Shown one piece after another: positions 1-7,882 of a stretch of 56,132 nt of DNA. The notes under the pieces were generated by a model. It worked only from the letters and a program-made list of their open reading frames with translations. It searched no databases and was not told where the DNA came from. This DNA comes from an uncultured Aquimarina sp. (lineage in GTDB: Bacteria; Bacteroidota; Bacteroidia; Flavobacteriales; Flavobacteriaceae): NCBI GenBank assembly GCA_947498785.1, contig CANMLS010000039.1, forward strand, positions 1 through 56,132. The letters run 5' to 3'. The position numbers were made by a program, and so were the translations under genes. The first letter of the stretch is position 1; every line of letters begins with the position of its first letter.

Positions 1-29
1 ACAACTTGAATATCAATAGTTTTTGCCAT
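1..29 (-). CDS. 5' end of a leftward gene cut by the window edge
   Basis: Reading leftward from 29 gives an ATG followed by codons for MAKTIDIQV and then the window ends. The short A/T-rich leader upstream on the minus strand resembles other leaders here, and a TAATTTG stretch lies further upstream. Nothing can be said about the product from nine residues. It may be a chance ATG; only the neighbouring contig sequence can decide. Confidence 0.35.
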
Positions 30-1006
30 AGAATAAAGATATTCATTTTATGAGCAAATTAAAAGTTAAAAATGTATAAAACCCTCATATTGATGCTTTT
101 TTCTTTTTTTAAGAACAAAGGATTAGAGTACTATTTCATTACTACATTTATGATTTTGAGACCTAGAAAGGAAAGAGTTATACCTTTTGTACCATTAAAA
201 ATATTCAAATAAATATAATATCATGTTTTGTTGATACCTTTTCTTAGATAAAATCACATAAAACCGATTAGAATAGCTGTTATGCTCACGTATAGTAAGA
301 TGTTTTTTTTACAAGACATCATTTTTATCGTTTATAAATCATTTGTTTAGGTGATTTGTTCTATTATTTTGAACATAAGTTATAAAAAAACCTGATTTAT
401 GAGGATACATTTGCAATGTGATTACTATTTAGATATATAGATTTTGTTATTTAATAGATTTTGTTGTTTAAACACCTTCTATAAATGACTATAGAAAAGG
501 AAGAAGTCAAAATGGCTATATTCCAAAAAAAAAGTGGTCTGAGTTTAATTCGACGCTTCCAAGAGTAGTAGCAAAGAAGTTAGATTTTCTCGGATCACTT
601 AGATTACTAAAATCTATAAAAAATTGATTTTTAGTAACCTAAAGATACATTGTTTTTGTCAAATTATAAAAACATTAAGTAAAGAATTTAAAGTACATGA
701 AAAAGGAAATAAAACATCTTGATACATTTTTATATTAAAATACGTAAAAACTTTTGCAGTAACATTTAAAAATTAAGTCAAATACATCTGTCGAAGATCA
801 ACGATAACGGAGTCATAATTTCGATATAGAGTTGATAGTAAAATTTTGTCCCAATTATATATAAATAAAGCGACTAATTTTTTTGATGTTAAATCAAATG
901 TCACTTTTTATTAGGTGGTGTGTTAAGATGTTTTTTATTATAAACGAGAAGATAATGATACATTTTAGAAGAAAGTAAAAAGATTGCTTTACAACTTTTG
1001 TAATAT
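30..1006. other. Gene-free stretch, about 1 kb
   Basis: No ORF of convincing length or composition is visible on either strand. The region is very AT-rich, with stop codons in all frames. I see no tRNA, no tandem repeat and no clear terminator. It separates the leftward partial gene at the edge from the end of the ABC-F gene. Confidence 0.5.
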
Positions 1007-2644
1007 TTATGATTTTAAATCAATCTGTTTTAAGTTTTCGATTCTATTTCTGATTAAGAATTCATCTATGGTTTCAAAATGTTCGATTACTCTTTTGTCT
1101 TTAAATTCAAATACTTTTTGGGATAATCCTTGTAAGAAATCACGATCGTGAGAAACTAATATTAGTGTACCATCAAATGCTAAAAGAGCTTCTTTTAAAA
1201 CATCTTTTGATCTAATGTCCAAATGGTTAGTCGGTTCATCTAGGATTAATACATTTACAGGTTCTAGTAAAAGTTTTACCATAGCCAATCGGGTCTTCTC
1301 CCCACCAGAAAGTACAGATACTTTTTTGTCAATATCATTTCCACTAAACATAAACTGTCCCAGGATATTTTTGATTTGCGTTCTCACACTTCCTTCTGCT
1401 ACTTCATCCACAGTTTGAAAAACAGTTAAATTAGGGTCTAGTAGTGAGGCTTGATTTTGAGCAAAATATCCCACTTTAGCATTATGACCTAAAGAGCATT
1501 CTCCTTCAAAATCTATTTCACCCATTATGGCTTTGATCATAGTTGATTTTCCTTCACCATTACGCCCTACAAAAGATACTTTTTCTCCTCTGGATATCGA
1601 CAGATTTGCATCTTTAAATACAATATGTTTCTCATAGGTCTTTGACAGACCTTTAGCAATTACAGGATAATCTCCTGATCTCATAGAAGCCGGAAAACGC
1701 AGTTTTAAGGCAGAATTATCAACCTCATCGATCTCTATAACCTGTAATTTCTCAAGCATACGCTCACGAGAATTGACTTGATTAGTTTTGGAGTAGGTAC
1801 CTTTAAATCGTTCTATAAAATCTTTTGTATCAGCAATAAATTTTTGTTGTTCCTGATACGCTTTAATTTGATGTGCTCTTCGATCTTCTCGTAGTTGCAG
1901 GTAATGGGAGTAATTAGCTTTGTAATCATATATTCTACCCATAGTAACTTCGATAGTACGATTGGTGATATTATCAATAAAAGCTTTATCATGCGAAATT
2001 ACGATGACAGCTTTTGCTTTATTGATTAAGAAATCTTCGAGCCAGATTACAGATTCTATATCCACATGATTTGTAGGCTCATCAAGGAGAATTAGATCTG
2101 GTTTTTGTAATAAGATTTTAGCGAGTTCGATACGCATACGCCATCCACCGCTAAACTCACTGGTAGGTCTCACAAAATCTTCTCTTTTAAACCCTAAACC
2201 CTGCAACGCTTTTTCTATTTCAGCATCATAATTTACTTCTTCGATCGCATAGAATTTTTCACCAAGGTCAGTTACTTTTTGGATGATATCCATATACTCC
2301 TTTGAATCATAATCAGTTCTGGTCTCGAGTGCGGCATTAAGTTGATCCATCTCTTGTTGCATCGCTGTAATATGTATAAAAGCTTTAGACGCTTCCTCGA
2401 ATACGGTACAATTATCATCGGTTAGGAGATGTTGAGGTAAATAAGCAATAACGACTTCTTTTGGATATCGTATATTTCCTCTTGTAGCATTTTGTACTCC
2501 GGCTATGATCTTCATCATAGTAGATTTACCAGCACCATTCTTACCCATCAAGGCAATTTTATCATTCTCATTAATTACAAAAGAAACATTACTAAACAGG
2601 GATTCTCCACTAAACTCTACTGCTATACCATCTACAGAAATCAT
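1007..2644 (-). CDS. ABC-F family ATPase (ribosome-associated type)
   Basis: A soluble protein of 545 residues with two ABC domains and no membrane segment, the layout of the ABC-F class (EttA, Uup, YbiT, YdiF and relatives), which bind the ribosome and act on translation. Both nucleotide-binding sites look intact. Domain 1 has Walker A GKNGAGKST near residue 35, signature FSGGWRMR near 165 and Walker B LILLDEPTNHVD. Domain 2 has GRNGEGKST, LSGGEKTRLAM and VLILDEPTNHLD. Between them lies a charged linker of about 80 residues (the P-site tRNA interaction motif region) rich in Lys, Arg and Glu. The start ATG has a good upstream promoter and the gene stands alone. The subfamily cannot be fixed by eye; a role in antibiotic resistance is possible but not indicated. 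Confidence 0.93.
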   Translation of the reverse strand: MISVDGIAVEFSGESLFSNVSFVINENDKIALMGKNGAGKSTMMKIIAGVQNATRGNIRYPKEVVIAYLPQHLLTDDNCTVFEEASKAFIHITAMQQEMDQLNAALETRTDYDSKEYMDIIQKVTDLGEKFYAIEEVNYDAEIEKALQGLGFKREDFVRPTSEFSGGWRMRIELAKILLQKPDLILLDEPTNHVDIESVIWLEDFLINKAKAVIVISHDKAFIDNITNRTIEVTMGRIYDYKANYSHYLQLREDRRAHQIKAYQEQQKFIADTKDFIERFKGTYSKTNQVNSRERMLEKLQVIEIDEVDNSALKLRFPASMRSGDYPVIAKGLSKTYEKHIVFKDANLSISRGEKVSFVGRNGEGKSTMIKAIMGEIDFEGECSLGHNAKVGYFAQNQASLLDPNLTVFQTVDEVAEGSVRTQIKNILGQFMFSGNDIDKKVSVLSGGEKTRLAMVKLLLEPVNVLILDEPTNHLDIRSKDVLKEALLAFDGTLILVSHDRDFLQGLSQKVFEFKDKRVIEHFETIDEFLIRNRIENLKQIDLKS

Positions 2645-2663
2645 ATGCTTTTCTTTAAAGTTG

Positions 2664-2692
2664 CAAAACTAAAAAAAAGCAAGTCATTGCAA
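2664..2692 (-). promoter_or_regulatory. Promoter of the ABC-F gene
   Basis: On the minus strand a TTG (2690-2692) is followed after 18 nt by TAGTTTTG (2664-2671), matching the Bacteroidota sigma-A consensus TTG-N19-20-TAnnTTTG. The expected start site lies about 10-15 nt before the ATG at 2644. Confidence 0.6.
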
Positions 2693-2786
2693 AGAAATTA
2701 TTTGGGTTAATCCAGAAAGAAATAGTGTGAGCGACTTCTGGTAAAATAGTTGTAATACTTGGTGTCATTTTTTAGGTTTAGACAAG

Positions 2787-3160
2787 TTGCTAGAAAGCTT
2801 TGATATTTTCCTAAGAAGGATATAAACTTTCCTCGTAGTATATATACAAATCCCTACGATTGATATTCTTTTCCTAGCACATAAAAAGCAAACCCCAGCA
2901 CCCAAAACGAGTCTCCCGGTTGCAGGGACGCATGATCATCATGCAGGGAAGCATTACCATAGTGCAGGGACGCATGATTATCATGCCGGGGAGTGTTACC
3001 ATAGTGCAGGGACGTATGATCATCATGCAGGGGAGTGTTACCATGGTGCAGGGACGCATGATTATCATGCAGGGAAAGGTCATTACTGTACAAGGAAGTA
3101 CCCTGTAGTAAAAAGGAAATGTTATTTCTATGTTGGGAAATACTAAAGCATTAAAAGGAT
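2787..3160. repeat. 21-bp periodic array with inverted left and right arms
   Basis: Short G/C blocks recur every 21 bp. In the left arm a TTCCT-like block starts at 2787 (degenerate), 2808, 2829, 2850, 2871, 2892 and 2913. In the right arm its complement, TGCAGGGA-like, starts at 2921, 2942, 2963, 2984, 3005, 3026, 3047, 3068, 3089, 3110, 3131 and 3152. The core (2921-3075) is nearly identical in 42-bp double units, TGCAGGGACGCATGATCATCA alternating with a second 21-mer; both ends decay. Because 21 is a multiple of 3, several frames stay open across the core on both strands and read as 7-residue repeats (such as MQGRMII on plus, SLHDNHA on minus). No start, promoter or flanking signal favours one frame, so I treat it as non-coding. 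It has no spacers and is not CRISPR. Confidence 0.85.
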
Positions 3161-3502
3161 GGTAATATTAACAGATTATGTCTAGTTATATTTGCTTAAG
3201 AAAACCTTGGCGGAATGATCTTTAGGGTGATAGGTCAAATAATTACCCATTAAATCAACTCAGAGTATAATACCTAATACCAAGTCAAAATATTTGCGCA
3301 TATGTATAAGAATCCTTTTATTGCAGTAAATAACAAAGTGTAAATGATATTACAGCTATAAGTTATTGTGATTTTCTGATACATTAATTTCGCTGAAAAG
3401 TGAGAGGAGAGAATCCACTACAGTATTTGTTTTTGATTCAAATAAAAGGAGTAAGAAAAACAATCAAAAGATAATATTTGAATTAAAAAACTACGACATC
3501 GA
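3161..3502. other. Gene-free stretch before the methyltransferase gene
   Basis: About 340 bp of AT-rich DNA between the repeat array and the methyltransferase start. I see no ORF, hairpin terminator or clear TAnnTTTG element close to the start. Confidence 0.4.
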
Positions 3503-4228
3503 ATGAATAACCAATATGATTCAGAATATATAAAAACACTATTCAATAAAATGAGTGGTTCATATGAAAGAGTAAATTATATTACTTCTTTTGGCTTTTC
3601 ACTACGATGGAGAAAGCAATTTCTGGATCCCATTAAACCTTCTGATCAAGCACTAGAAGTTATTGATTTGATGACAGGAATGGGAGAAACATGGCATCCT
3701 GTAAAAAAACATTTTCCCAATGGAAACTTTACGGCACTAGATTTTTCTGAGGGAATGCTACGCCAGGCACATAAGAAAAATTCCTCTGAATTTAATGATA
3801 GTGTCCATGTAACAAATCAGAATGCTTTACAGAACAACCTTCCATCAAATCATTTTGATGTGGTGCTCTCTGCTTTTGGGTTAAAAACATTTAGTGAAGA
3901 TCAAATGGTAAAACTCGCAGAAGAAACAAAACGGATTTTAAAAGCAGGAGGAGAATTTTCATTTATAGAAGTCTCCCAACCCAAAAGTTTGTTGCTAAGA
4001 AGCTTATATAAATTACACTTAAAATATATTGTACCTATTTGTGGTAGATTACTTATCGGAAATCCAAAAGAGTATAAAATGCTCTGGAAGTATACTGAAG
4101 TGTATGAAAACTCATTGTCAGCAGCCGAAATATTTAAATCAGAAGGACTTGATGTTACATTCCATAGTTATTTTTGTGGATGCGCTACAGGAATTAGTGG
4201 CAAAAAGATGATAACTCACGATAATTAA
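3503..4228 (+). CDS. UbiE/COQ5-like SAM-dependent methyltransferase
   Basis: A class I methyltransferase of 241 residues. The N-terminus (FNKMSGSYERVNYITSFG) matches the start of UbiE/MenG proteins. Motif I reads VIDLMTGMGETW near residue 52, motif II TALDFSEGML near 78, and motif IV FDVVLSAFGLKTF near 119, followed by the usual ILKAGGEF segment. UbiE methylates demethylmenaquinone or ubiquinone precursors, but the gene stands alone, the motif I region differs from canonical MenG (DVACGTGD-like), and the C-terminal half is divergent. It could therefore act on another small molecule. The ATG at 3503 is the first in frame and gives a family-like length. Confidence 0.8.
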   Translation: MNNQYDSEYIKTLFNKMSGSYERVNYITSFGFSLRWRKQFLDPIKPSDQALEVIDLMTGMGETWHPVKKHFPNGNFTALDFSEGMLRQAHKKNSSEFNDSVHVTNQNALQNNLPSNHFDVVLSAFGLKTFSEDQMVKLAEETKRILKAGGEFSFIEVSQPKSLLLRSLYKLHLKYIVPICGRLLIGNPKEYKMLWKYTEVYENSLSAAEIFKSEGLDVTFHSYFCGCATGISGKKMITHDN

Positions 4229-4413
4229 ACAGGATCTAATAAATATAATTATAGAAGTCTAAAGGAGTGCTTGGGCTTTAGAAGAAGCGTATCAAGAATA
4301 AGATTATCGACTAAAAAAACTATTCTCGATATATTTTGTCTTCATTTCATTACGACAAAATACTCAAATTGATGTTTTTTTAGGATTCTTCTAAAATGCG
4401 CAACGGGTAAAGG

Positions 4414-5154
4414 TTATATCGTTTTTAAGAATATTTTTACAGCCTTCCAGTATTCCTCATGATCAGAAAACTTAGCCCAAAGAGCTCTAGATCCATGATT
4501 TCCTTTTGTTTTAGGGCGAAAAGATTGTTTTTTATCAGATGGTATTGCCTCATAAATACTTGCCCAACTCTTTTTTTCATTTTGGGCAGAGGTAATAAAT
4601 ACAGGTATTTTTATATGCTTGGCACTTTTAGTAATAAATTTCTTATCCTCAAAATATTCTCCTGGAGAAAAAGAGAGTACACCATCTAGTGAATCAGGAT
4701 GCTCACCTGCATATTTTAATACTAGTGACGAAGAATAAGAACTTCCCCAAATGATAAGCTTTTTGGGTTTATACGTATTCTTTACATAGGCTATTGATGC
4801 TTCTAAATCCTGAAAAGCATCAACAAACTCTGTTTTTTTTCCTTTCTTTTTGGCCACGGCATTGGTTTCGTTTTGAACCCCGTTAACAGCCCCACCAGAC
4901 CTTTGATCTACGGCTAGACAATTATAACCTAATGCATTAAGTTTTGGTGCAATTTCTTTATACTCTCCGCGACTCCAACCCGCTTGATGAAAAAGAATGA
5001 TAAATTGATCACTACTTTTTGCTTCATAGAAATCAGCAGTAACAGAAATCCCATCTGTTGCATTATATGTTATGGTTTGTTGACTATAGGTATAGCGTGT
5101 AAAAAGCACTAAAAAAAGAATACATATCTGTTTCATGAATAAAATAAGTTTCAA
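4414..5154 (-). CDS. Secreted alpha/beta hydrolase (dienelactone hydrolase-like)
   Basis: A protein of 246 residues with a signal peptide ending near SYSQ/TYSQ. If the second Met is the start, the leader is MKQICILFLVLFTRYTYSQ. The fold is shown by the FIILFHQAGWSRGEY oxyanion segment near residue 52, the nucleophile elbow GSSYSSS near 143 (Ser nucleophile) and a C-terminal NHGSRAL carrying the likely catalytic His. The usual acid segment reads FITSAQNEKKSW and shows Asn-Glu instead of Asp, so the triad may use Glu or be altered. Substrate unknown. Ancestrally it lay just downstream of the carboxylase gene in the same direction; a 2.6 kb insertion now separates them. Its first 70 nt of coding sequence are duplicated at 7699-7768. 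Confidence 0.8.
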   Translation of the reverse strand: MKLILFMKQICILFLVLFTRYTYSQQTITYNATDGISVTADFYEAKSSDQFIILFHQAGWSRGEYKEIAPKLNALGYNCLAVDQRSGGAVNGVQNETNAVAKKKGKKTEFVDAFQDLEASIAYVKNTYKPKKLIIWGSSYSSSLVLKYAGEHPDSLDGVLSFSPGEYFEDKKFITKSAKHIKIPVFITSAQNEKKSWASIYEAIPSDKKQSFRPKTKGNHGSRALWAKFSDHEEYWKAVKIFLKTI

Positions 5155-5190
5155 TTAAAAATATGAACCTAAAGTACTAAATAATTTATT

Positions 5191-5248
5191 ATAAAAAGTA
5201 GAGTCGATAGTATGATAAATATCAGTACTTGTCGACTCTACTTTTTAT
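5191..5248. terminator. Bidirectional hairpin terminator (left copy)
   Basis: ATAAAAAGTAGAGTCGA at 5191-5207 pairs perfectly over 17 bp with its complement at 5232-5248. The 24-nt loop itself contains a small GATA/TATC inverted repeat. With A-runs on one side and T-runs on the other, it can work in both directions. Confidence 0.85.
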
Positions 5249-5268
5249 AATATTAGATCAATGCTAAA

Positions 5269-5474
5269 TTACAAAGGAATATTCCCGTGTTTTCGATCAG
5301 GACGTTCTACCGTTTTGTTCTCGAGCATACCAAATCCTTTGATTAGTTTTCGACGAGTGTCTTCTGGAAGAATTACTTCATCGATAAAACCACGTTGTGC
5401 GGCACGATATGGATTTGGAAATTTTTCAGCATATTCTGCTTCTTTTTCGGTAAGCTTGGCAGCGGGATCATCTG
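5269..5474 (-). pseudogene. Duplicated 3' fragment of the carboxyltransferase gene
   Basis: The codons match the last 68 residues of the full gene at 7883-9424 (from DDPAAKLTEKEAEYAEK to the stop) with one substitution, N to P context changed to KFPNPY from KFANPY. Upstream of 5474 the reading frame runs into insert DNA, so the open 112-codon frame is a chance fusion and not a working gene. It lacks the CoA and carboxybiotin sites. Confidence 0.9.
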
Positions 5475-5525
5475 TTTGTATCTCTCTTCTAAAAAATCTT
5501 ATTAGAGATTCTAACGTGGATATAC

Positions 5526-6434
5526 TTATATTCTTGATACTATTTCTACTGAAAATATGGTAAAAAAAGGGGCTCCTATATTTGAAACATAAAAACATTG
5601 AACCCATCTTGAGTTAATTTTTTGAAATTTTCTAATGGCAATGACCATAAAAGCTATATAGTTAAACCTTTTCCAGCTTGAGGTAGTTGTATCAAAACGG
5701 TTCAATAATGTACGAAAACTGTCTATCCAAGCATAAGTTCTTTCTATTGCATATCGCTCTTTTTACAATTGCTCATCAAAATAATAGTCACTATCACTAT
5801 TTTTACTATTTCGCTTATTTTCCTTGAAATTGGCAATGATTCTTTTAGTTTTACATTGTTGTCTTAACTCTACAGAATCAAATCCAGAATCTGCATTCAA
5901 AAATAATCCATCTAATGAAATTTTAGCTTGTTCTAAAGTAACTGTAATTTCTTCAAAATGAAATTCTATATCAAATAAATCATTATGATTGCCACTAATA
6001 AGTTCTGACATTGAAATAGGTAAGTCTGGTCTATCAGTAAGATACAATGCATTAGTGATCTTTCGTTTCTTTATACCTTGATAACCTACCTCTTCTCCTC
6101 CTTTTAATGCTGTGGTATGACAACCATCCATATCACTACTGGAAAGATCTAGCTAAGACTTATGCTTTGATAATAAACGAATCCAACTCGTTTTCCATAC
6201 ATCTTTCTTGAACCAATCACGATAATGACCAAAAACTGTTTTGGGATGTTATACCTTGTTGCTAAATAGATTATCAACAGGTAACAATTCCCATTGAACA
6301 CCAGTCTTAAGTTTGTAGAGTATAAAATTGATAAGCTCTACAATCGGAACTGATATTTCTAGACCTTTACGTACTATGGACATTTGAGGAATTATTTTCA
6401 TTTCTATTGTATATTTGTCGAGTACTTGGTACAT
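5526..6434 (-). pseudogene. IS5-family transposase, inactivated by three in-frame stops
   Basis: One frame runs from the ATG at 6434 to a stop at 5526-5528 and reads as a DDE transposase of the IS5 group. The N-terminal part has LINFILYKLKTGVQWELLPV, then VFGHYRDWFKK, LDLSSSDMDGCHTTALKGGE (first Asp), YQGIKKRKITNALYLTDR, SGNHNDLF, LFLNADSGFD (second Asp) and a C-terminal RYAIERTYAWIDSFRTLLNR (the Glu). Stops interrupt this frame near 6249, near 6150 (TAG after KHKS) and at 5763-5765. No frameshift is needed to join the pieces, so decay has been by point mutation. Terminal inverted repeats are not evident. Confidence 0.88.
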
Positions 6435-6531
6435 GAGGGTTGTCTTTTTGGGTTTTGTAACATAAATATCAACAACCTTTTTTATTGGTCATTACTCAAG
6501 ATAAGTTTATTTAATAACCAGAAATAAAACA

Positions 6532-7575
6532 ATGAAAAAACTTAGTAAAATATTAAAGTCATACAATCATCTATTTACAGAATTGGATTTCCCAGGTCTT
6601 AATTTGAATCATAATCATGACCTAGAAATTTATAAAGGAAATGATTTTTGTAATTTTGGAATCTATCCGTTAATGTCATATTCTCATAGTGCCCATCTTT
6701 ATATTGTCATAATTCCCCAAATAGGAATGCCTATTGAAGAATGGCCAATTGCTTTTTATGATGAAGAAGAAGGAATTGCTAATACTTTTTCTTCTTCTAT
6801 TAAAACATGGTTTCCATCGTATTTAATTTATCAAATAAATGAAAGGTATCCATCGCACTTAGACTCTGATATAATTACAAGTTTAAAGGAAAATAAAGAT
6901 AAAATTGTCATTCATGGAAAAAAATTCATGACAGATTTTGACGCTTTCTATGATGATATTTTGACCATGCTAGACAAAGAAGGCTCATGGGACATTCATT
7001 ATTGGATGGAAAAAATTGAACCCGATTCATTCTTAACTCAATATTATCAGCTGAAGAAAGAAAATACTTCTTTTGAAAAATGGGAAGCATTCATCTATAA
7101 ATATCCTTTTTTCAACCGAGCTCTTCATGATCAATTATTCACCGAATCCGTAAGATTTAAATACGAGGATTCAAATCTAAATTTGGATCTGTGTTATGAA
7201 TTTTGGAATCGTAGTTTTAGAATTGATTTGCCTTATGATCATATATTGTCAGCAGTTACTAAAATTATTGCAAAGCAGAAAGAAACCAGAATGTCTATAT
7301 ATCATCCATTTATAGATAAAATAAATAAGGTGATCACCGAAGATGAACATGGTTATTATGAAGGTTCTGATGGATTCTTGATGATTGGTAAACAATTTAA
7401 AAAACAAGGAGAGTATCAAAAAGCGATTAGATGTTTTGAAAACTCTATTTTGTTGGGTGGAAAGGAAGAGGAAGAATTTAATAAAAAAGCATATAAACAT
7501 ATTGTAACATGTGCAAAAGAAATAGGTGATCAAAATTACCTTGCTTACCTAAAAGAAACTAAAATAGAAGTCTGA
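6532..7575 (+). CDS. Unknown protein with C-terminal TPR-like helices
   Basis: A protein of 347 residues, acidic and aromatic-rich, without signal peptide or membrane segment. The N-terminal 120 residues (FGIYPLMSYSHSAHLYIVII, then WPIAFYDEEEGIANTFSSS) look like a mixed alpha/beta domain with the flavour of SMI1/KNR4 (SUKH) immunity proteins, but I cannot claim the match. The C-terminus (DGFLMIGKQFKKQGEYQKAI, then CFENSILLGG) resembles one or two TPR hairpins. It is the only intact gene in the inserted segment, lies opposite to the dead transposase and is followed by a strong terminator, so it may be the cargo. No toxin or partner is adjacent. Confidence 0.75.
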   Translation: MKKLSKILKSYNHLFTELDFPGLNLNHNHDLEIYKGNDFCNFGIYPLMSYSHSAHLYIVIIPQIGMPIEEWPIAFYDEEEGIANTFSSSIKTWFPSYLIYQINERYPSHLDSDIITSLKENKDKIVIHGKKFMTDFDAFYDDILTMLDKEGSWDIHYWMEKIEPDSFLTQYYQLKKENTSFEKWEAFIYKYPFFNRALHDQLFTESVRFKYEDSNLNLDLCYEFWNRSFRIDLPYDHILSAVTKIIAKQKETRMSIYHPFIDKINKVITEDEHGYYEGSDGFLMIGKQFKKQGEYQKAIRCFENSILLGGKEEEEFNKKAYKHIVTCAKEIGDQNYLAYLKETKIEV

Positions 7576-7592
7576 TATTAAAGTTAGTTATA

Positions 7593-7629
7593 AAACACAA
7601 GAAAAGATTAAAACTCTTTTCTTGTGTTT
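7593..7629. terminator. Terminator after the insert-borne gene
   Basis: AAACACAAGAAAAG (7593-7606) pairs over 14 bp with CTTTTCTTGTGTTT (7616-7629) around a 9-nt loop, 18 nt after the stop codon. Confidence 0.8.
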
Positions 7630-7698
7630 GCTTAAACAGGTGTTATACCATTTATCTATATACATGGCAAAAAACTGTGTATTTGTTTAACTTATTTT

Positions 7699-7768
7699 TA
7701 TAGGTATAGCGTGTAAAAAGCACTAAAAGAAGAATACATATCTGTTTCATGAATAAAATAAGTTTCAA
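7699..7768 (-). pseudogene. Duplicated 5' fragment of the hydrolase gene
   Basis: Carries the hydrolase start codon (7768) and about 23 codons, essentially its signal peptide, with one base change. The homology then ends and the frame continues into insert DNA. Any peptide made would be a short orphan leader. Confidence 0.85.
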
Positions 7769-7804
7769 TTAAAAATATGAACCTAAAGTACTAAATAATT
7801 TATT

Positions 7805-7862
7805 ATAAAAAGTAGAGTCGATAGTATGATAAATATCAGTACTTGTCGACTCTACTTTTTAT
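7805..7862. terminator. Bidirectional hairpin terminator (right copy)
   Basis: Identical to the hairpin at 5191-5248, with arms at 7805-7821 and 7846-7862. It lies about 20 nt after the carboxyltransferase stop and ends the carboxylase operon. Confidence 0.88.
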
Positions 7863-7882
7863 AATATTAGATCAATGCTAAA

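Larger units (their letters stand above)
5085..5474. repeat. Left 390-bp direct repeat flanking the insertion
   Basis: This segment is identical to 7699-8088 at a constant offset of 2614 bp with only three mismatches (5115 A/G, 5418 G/C, 5470 A/G) and no indels. It holds the 5' end of the hydrolase gene, the bidirectional terminator and the last 68 codons of the carboxyltransferase gene. Homology begins at TATAGGTATAGCG and stops sharply after GGGATCATCTG. The near identity means the duplication is recent or kept uniform by recombination. Confidence 0.95.
5475..7698. mobile_element. 2.2 kb inserted segment between the direct repeats
   Basis: The DNA between the two 390-bp copies holds a dead IS5-type transposase on the minus strand and an intact gene of unknown function on the plus strand with its own terminator. 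Both flanking genes (hydrolase and carboxyltransferase) remain complete, each using one copy of the repeat. That is the outcome expected if a circle carrying this 390-bp segment integrated by one homologous crossover, or if a 2.6 kb unit was duplicated and its middle replaced. I see no IS terminal inverted repeats at the junctions 5474/5475 and 7698/7699. Confidence 0.75.

Noticed and set aside
2492..2710. Plus-strand ORF over the ABC-F start
   Set aside because: It is antisense to the conserved Walker A region, a shadow frame.
2921..3090. CRISPR array
   Set aside because: The units are contiguous 21-mers with no unique spacers, and no cas genes are nearby.
2854..3108. Overlapping ORFs on both strands across the 21-bp array
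   Set aside because: Open frames follow from a repeat length divisible by 3. All frames look equally open, the plus frame starts at a TTG inside the repeat, and there is no promoter signal.
5269..5607. 112-codon ORF as a separate gene
   Set aside because: It is the duplicated 3' end of the carboxyltransferase gene fused by chance to insert DNA in a frame different from the transposase.
6532..7575. Calling the insert-borne protein a SUKH immunity protein
   Set aside because: The family motifs are not clearly present and no toxin gene is adjacent.
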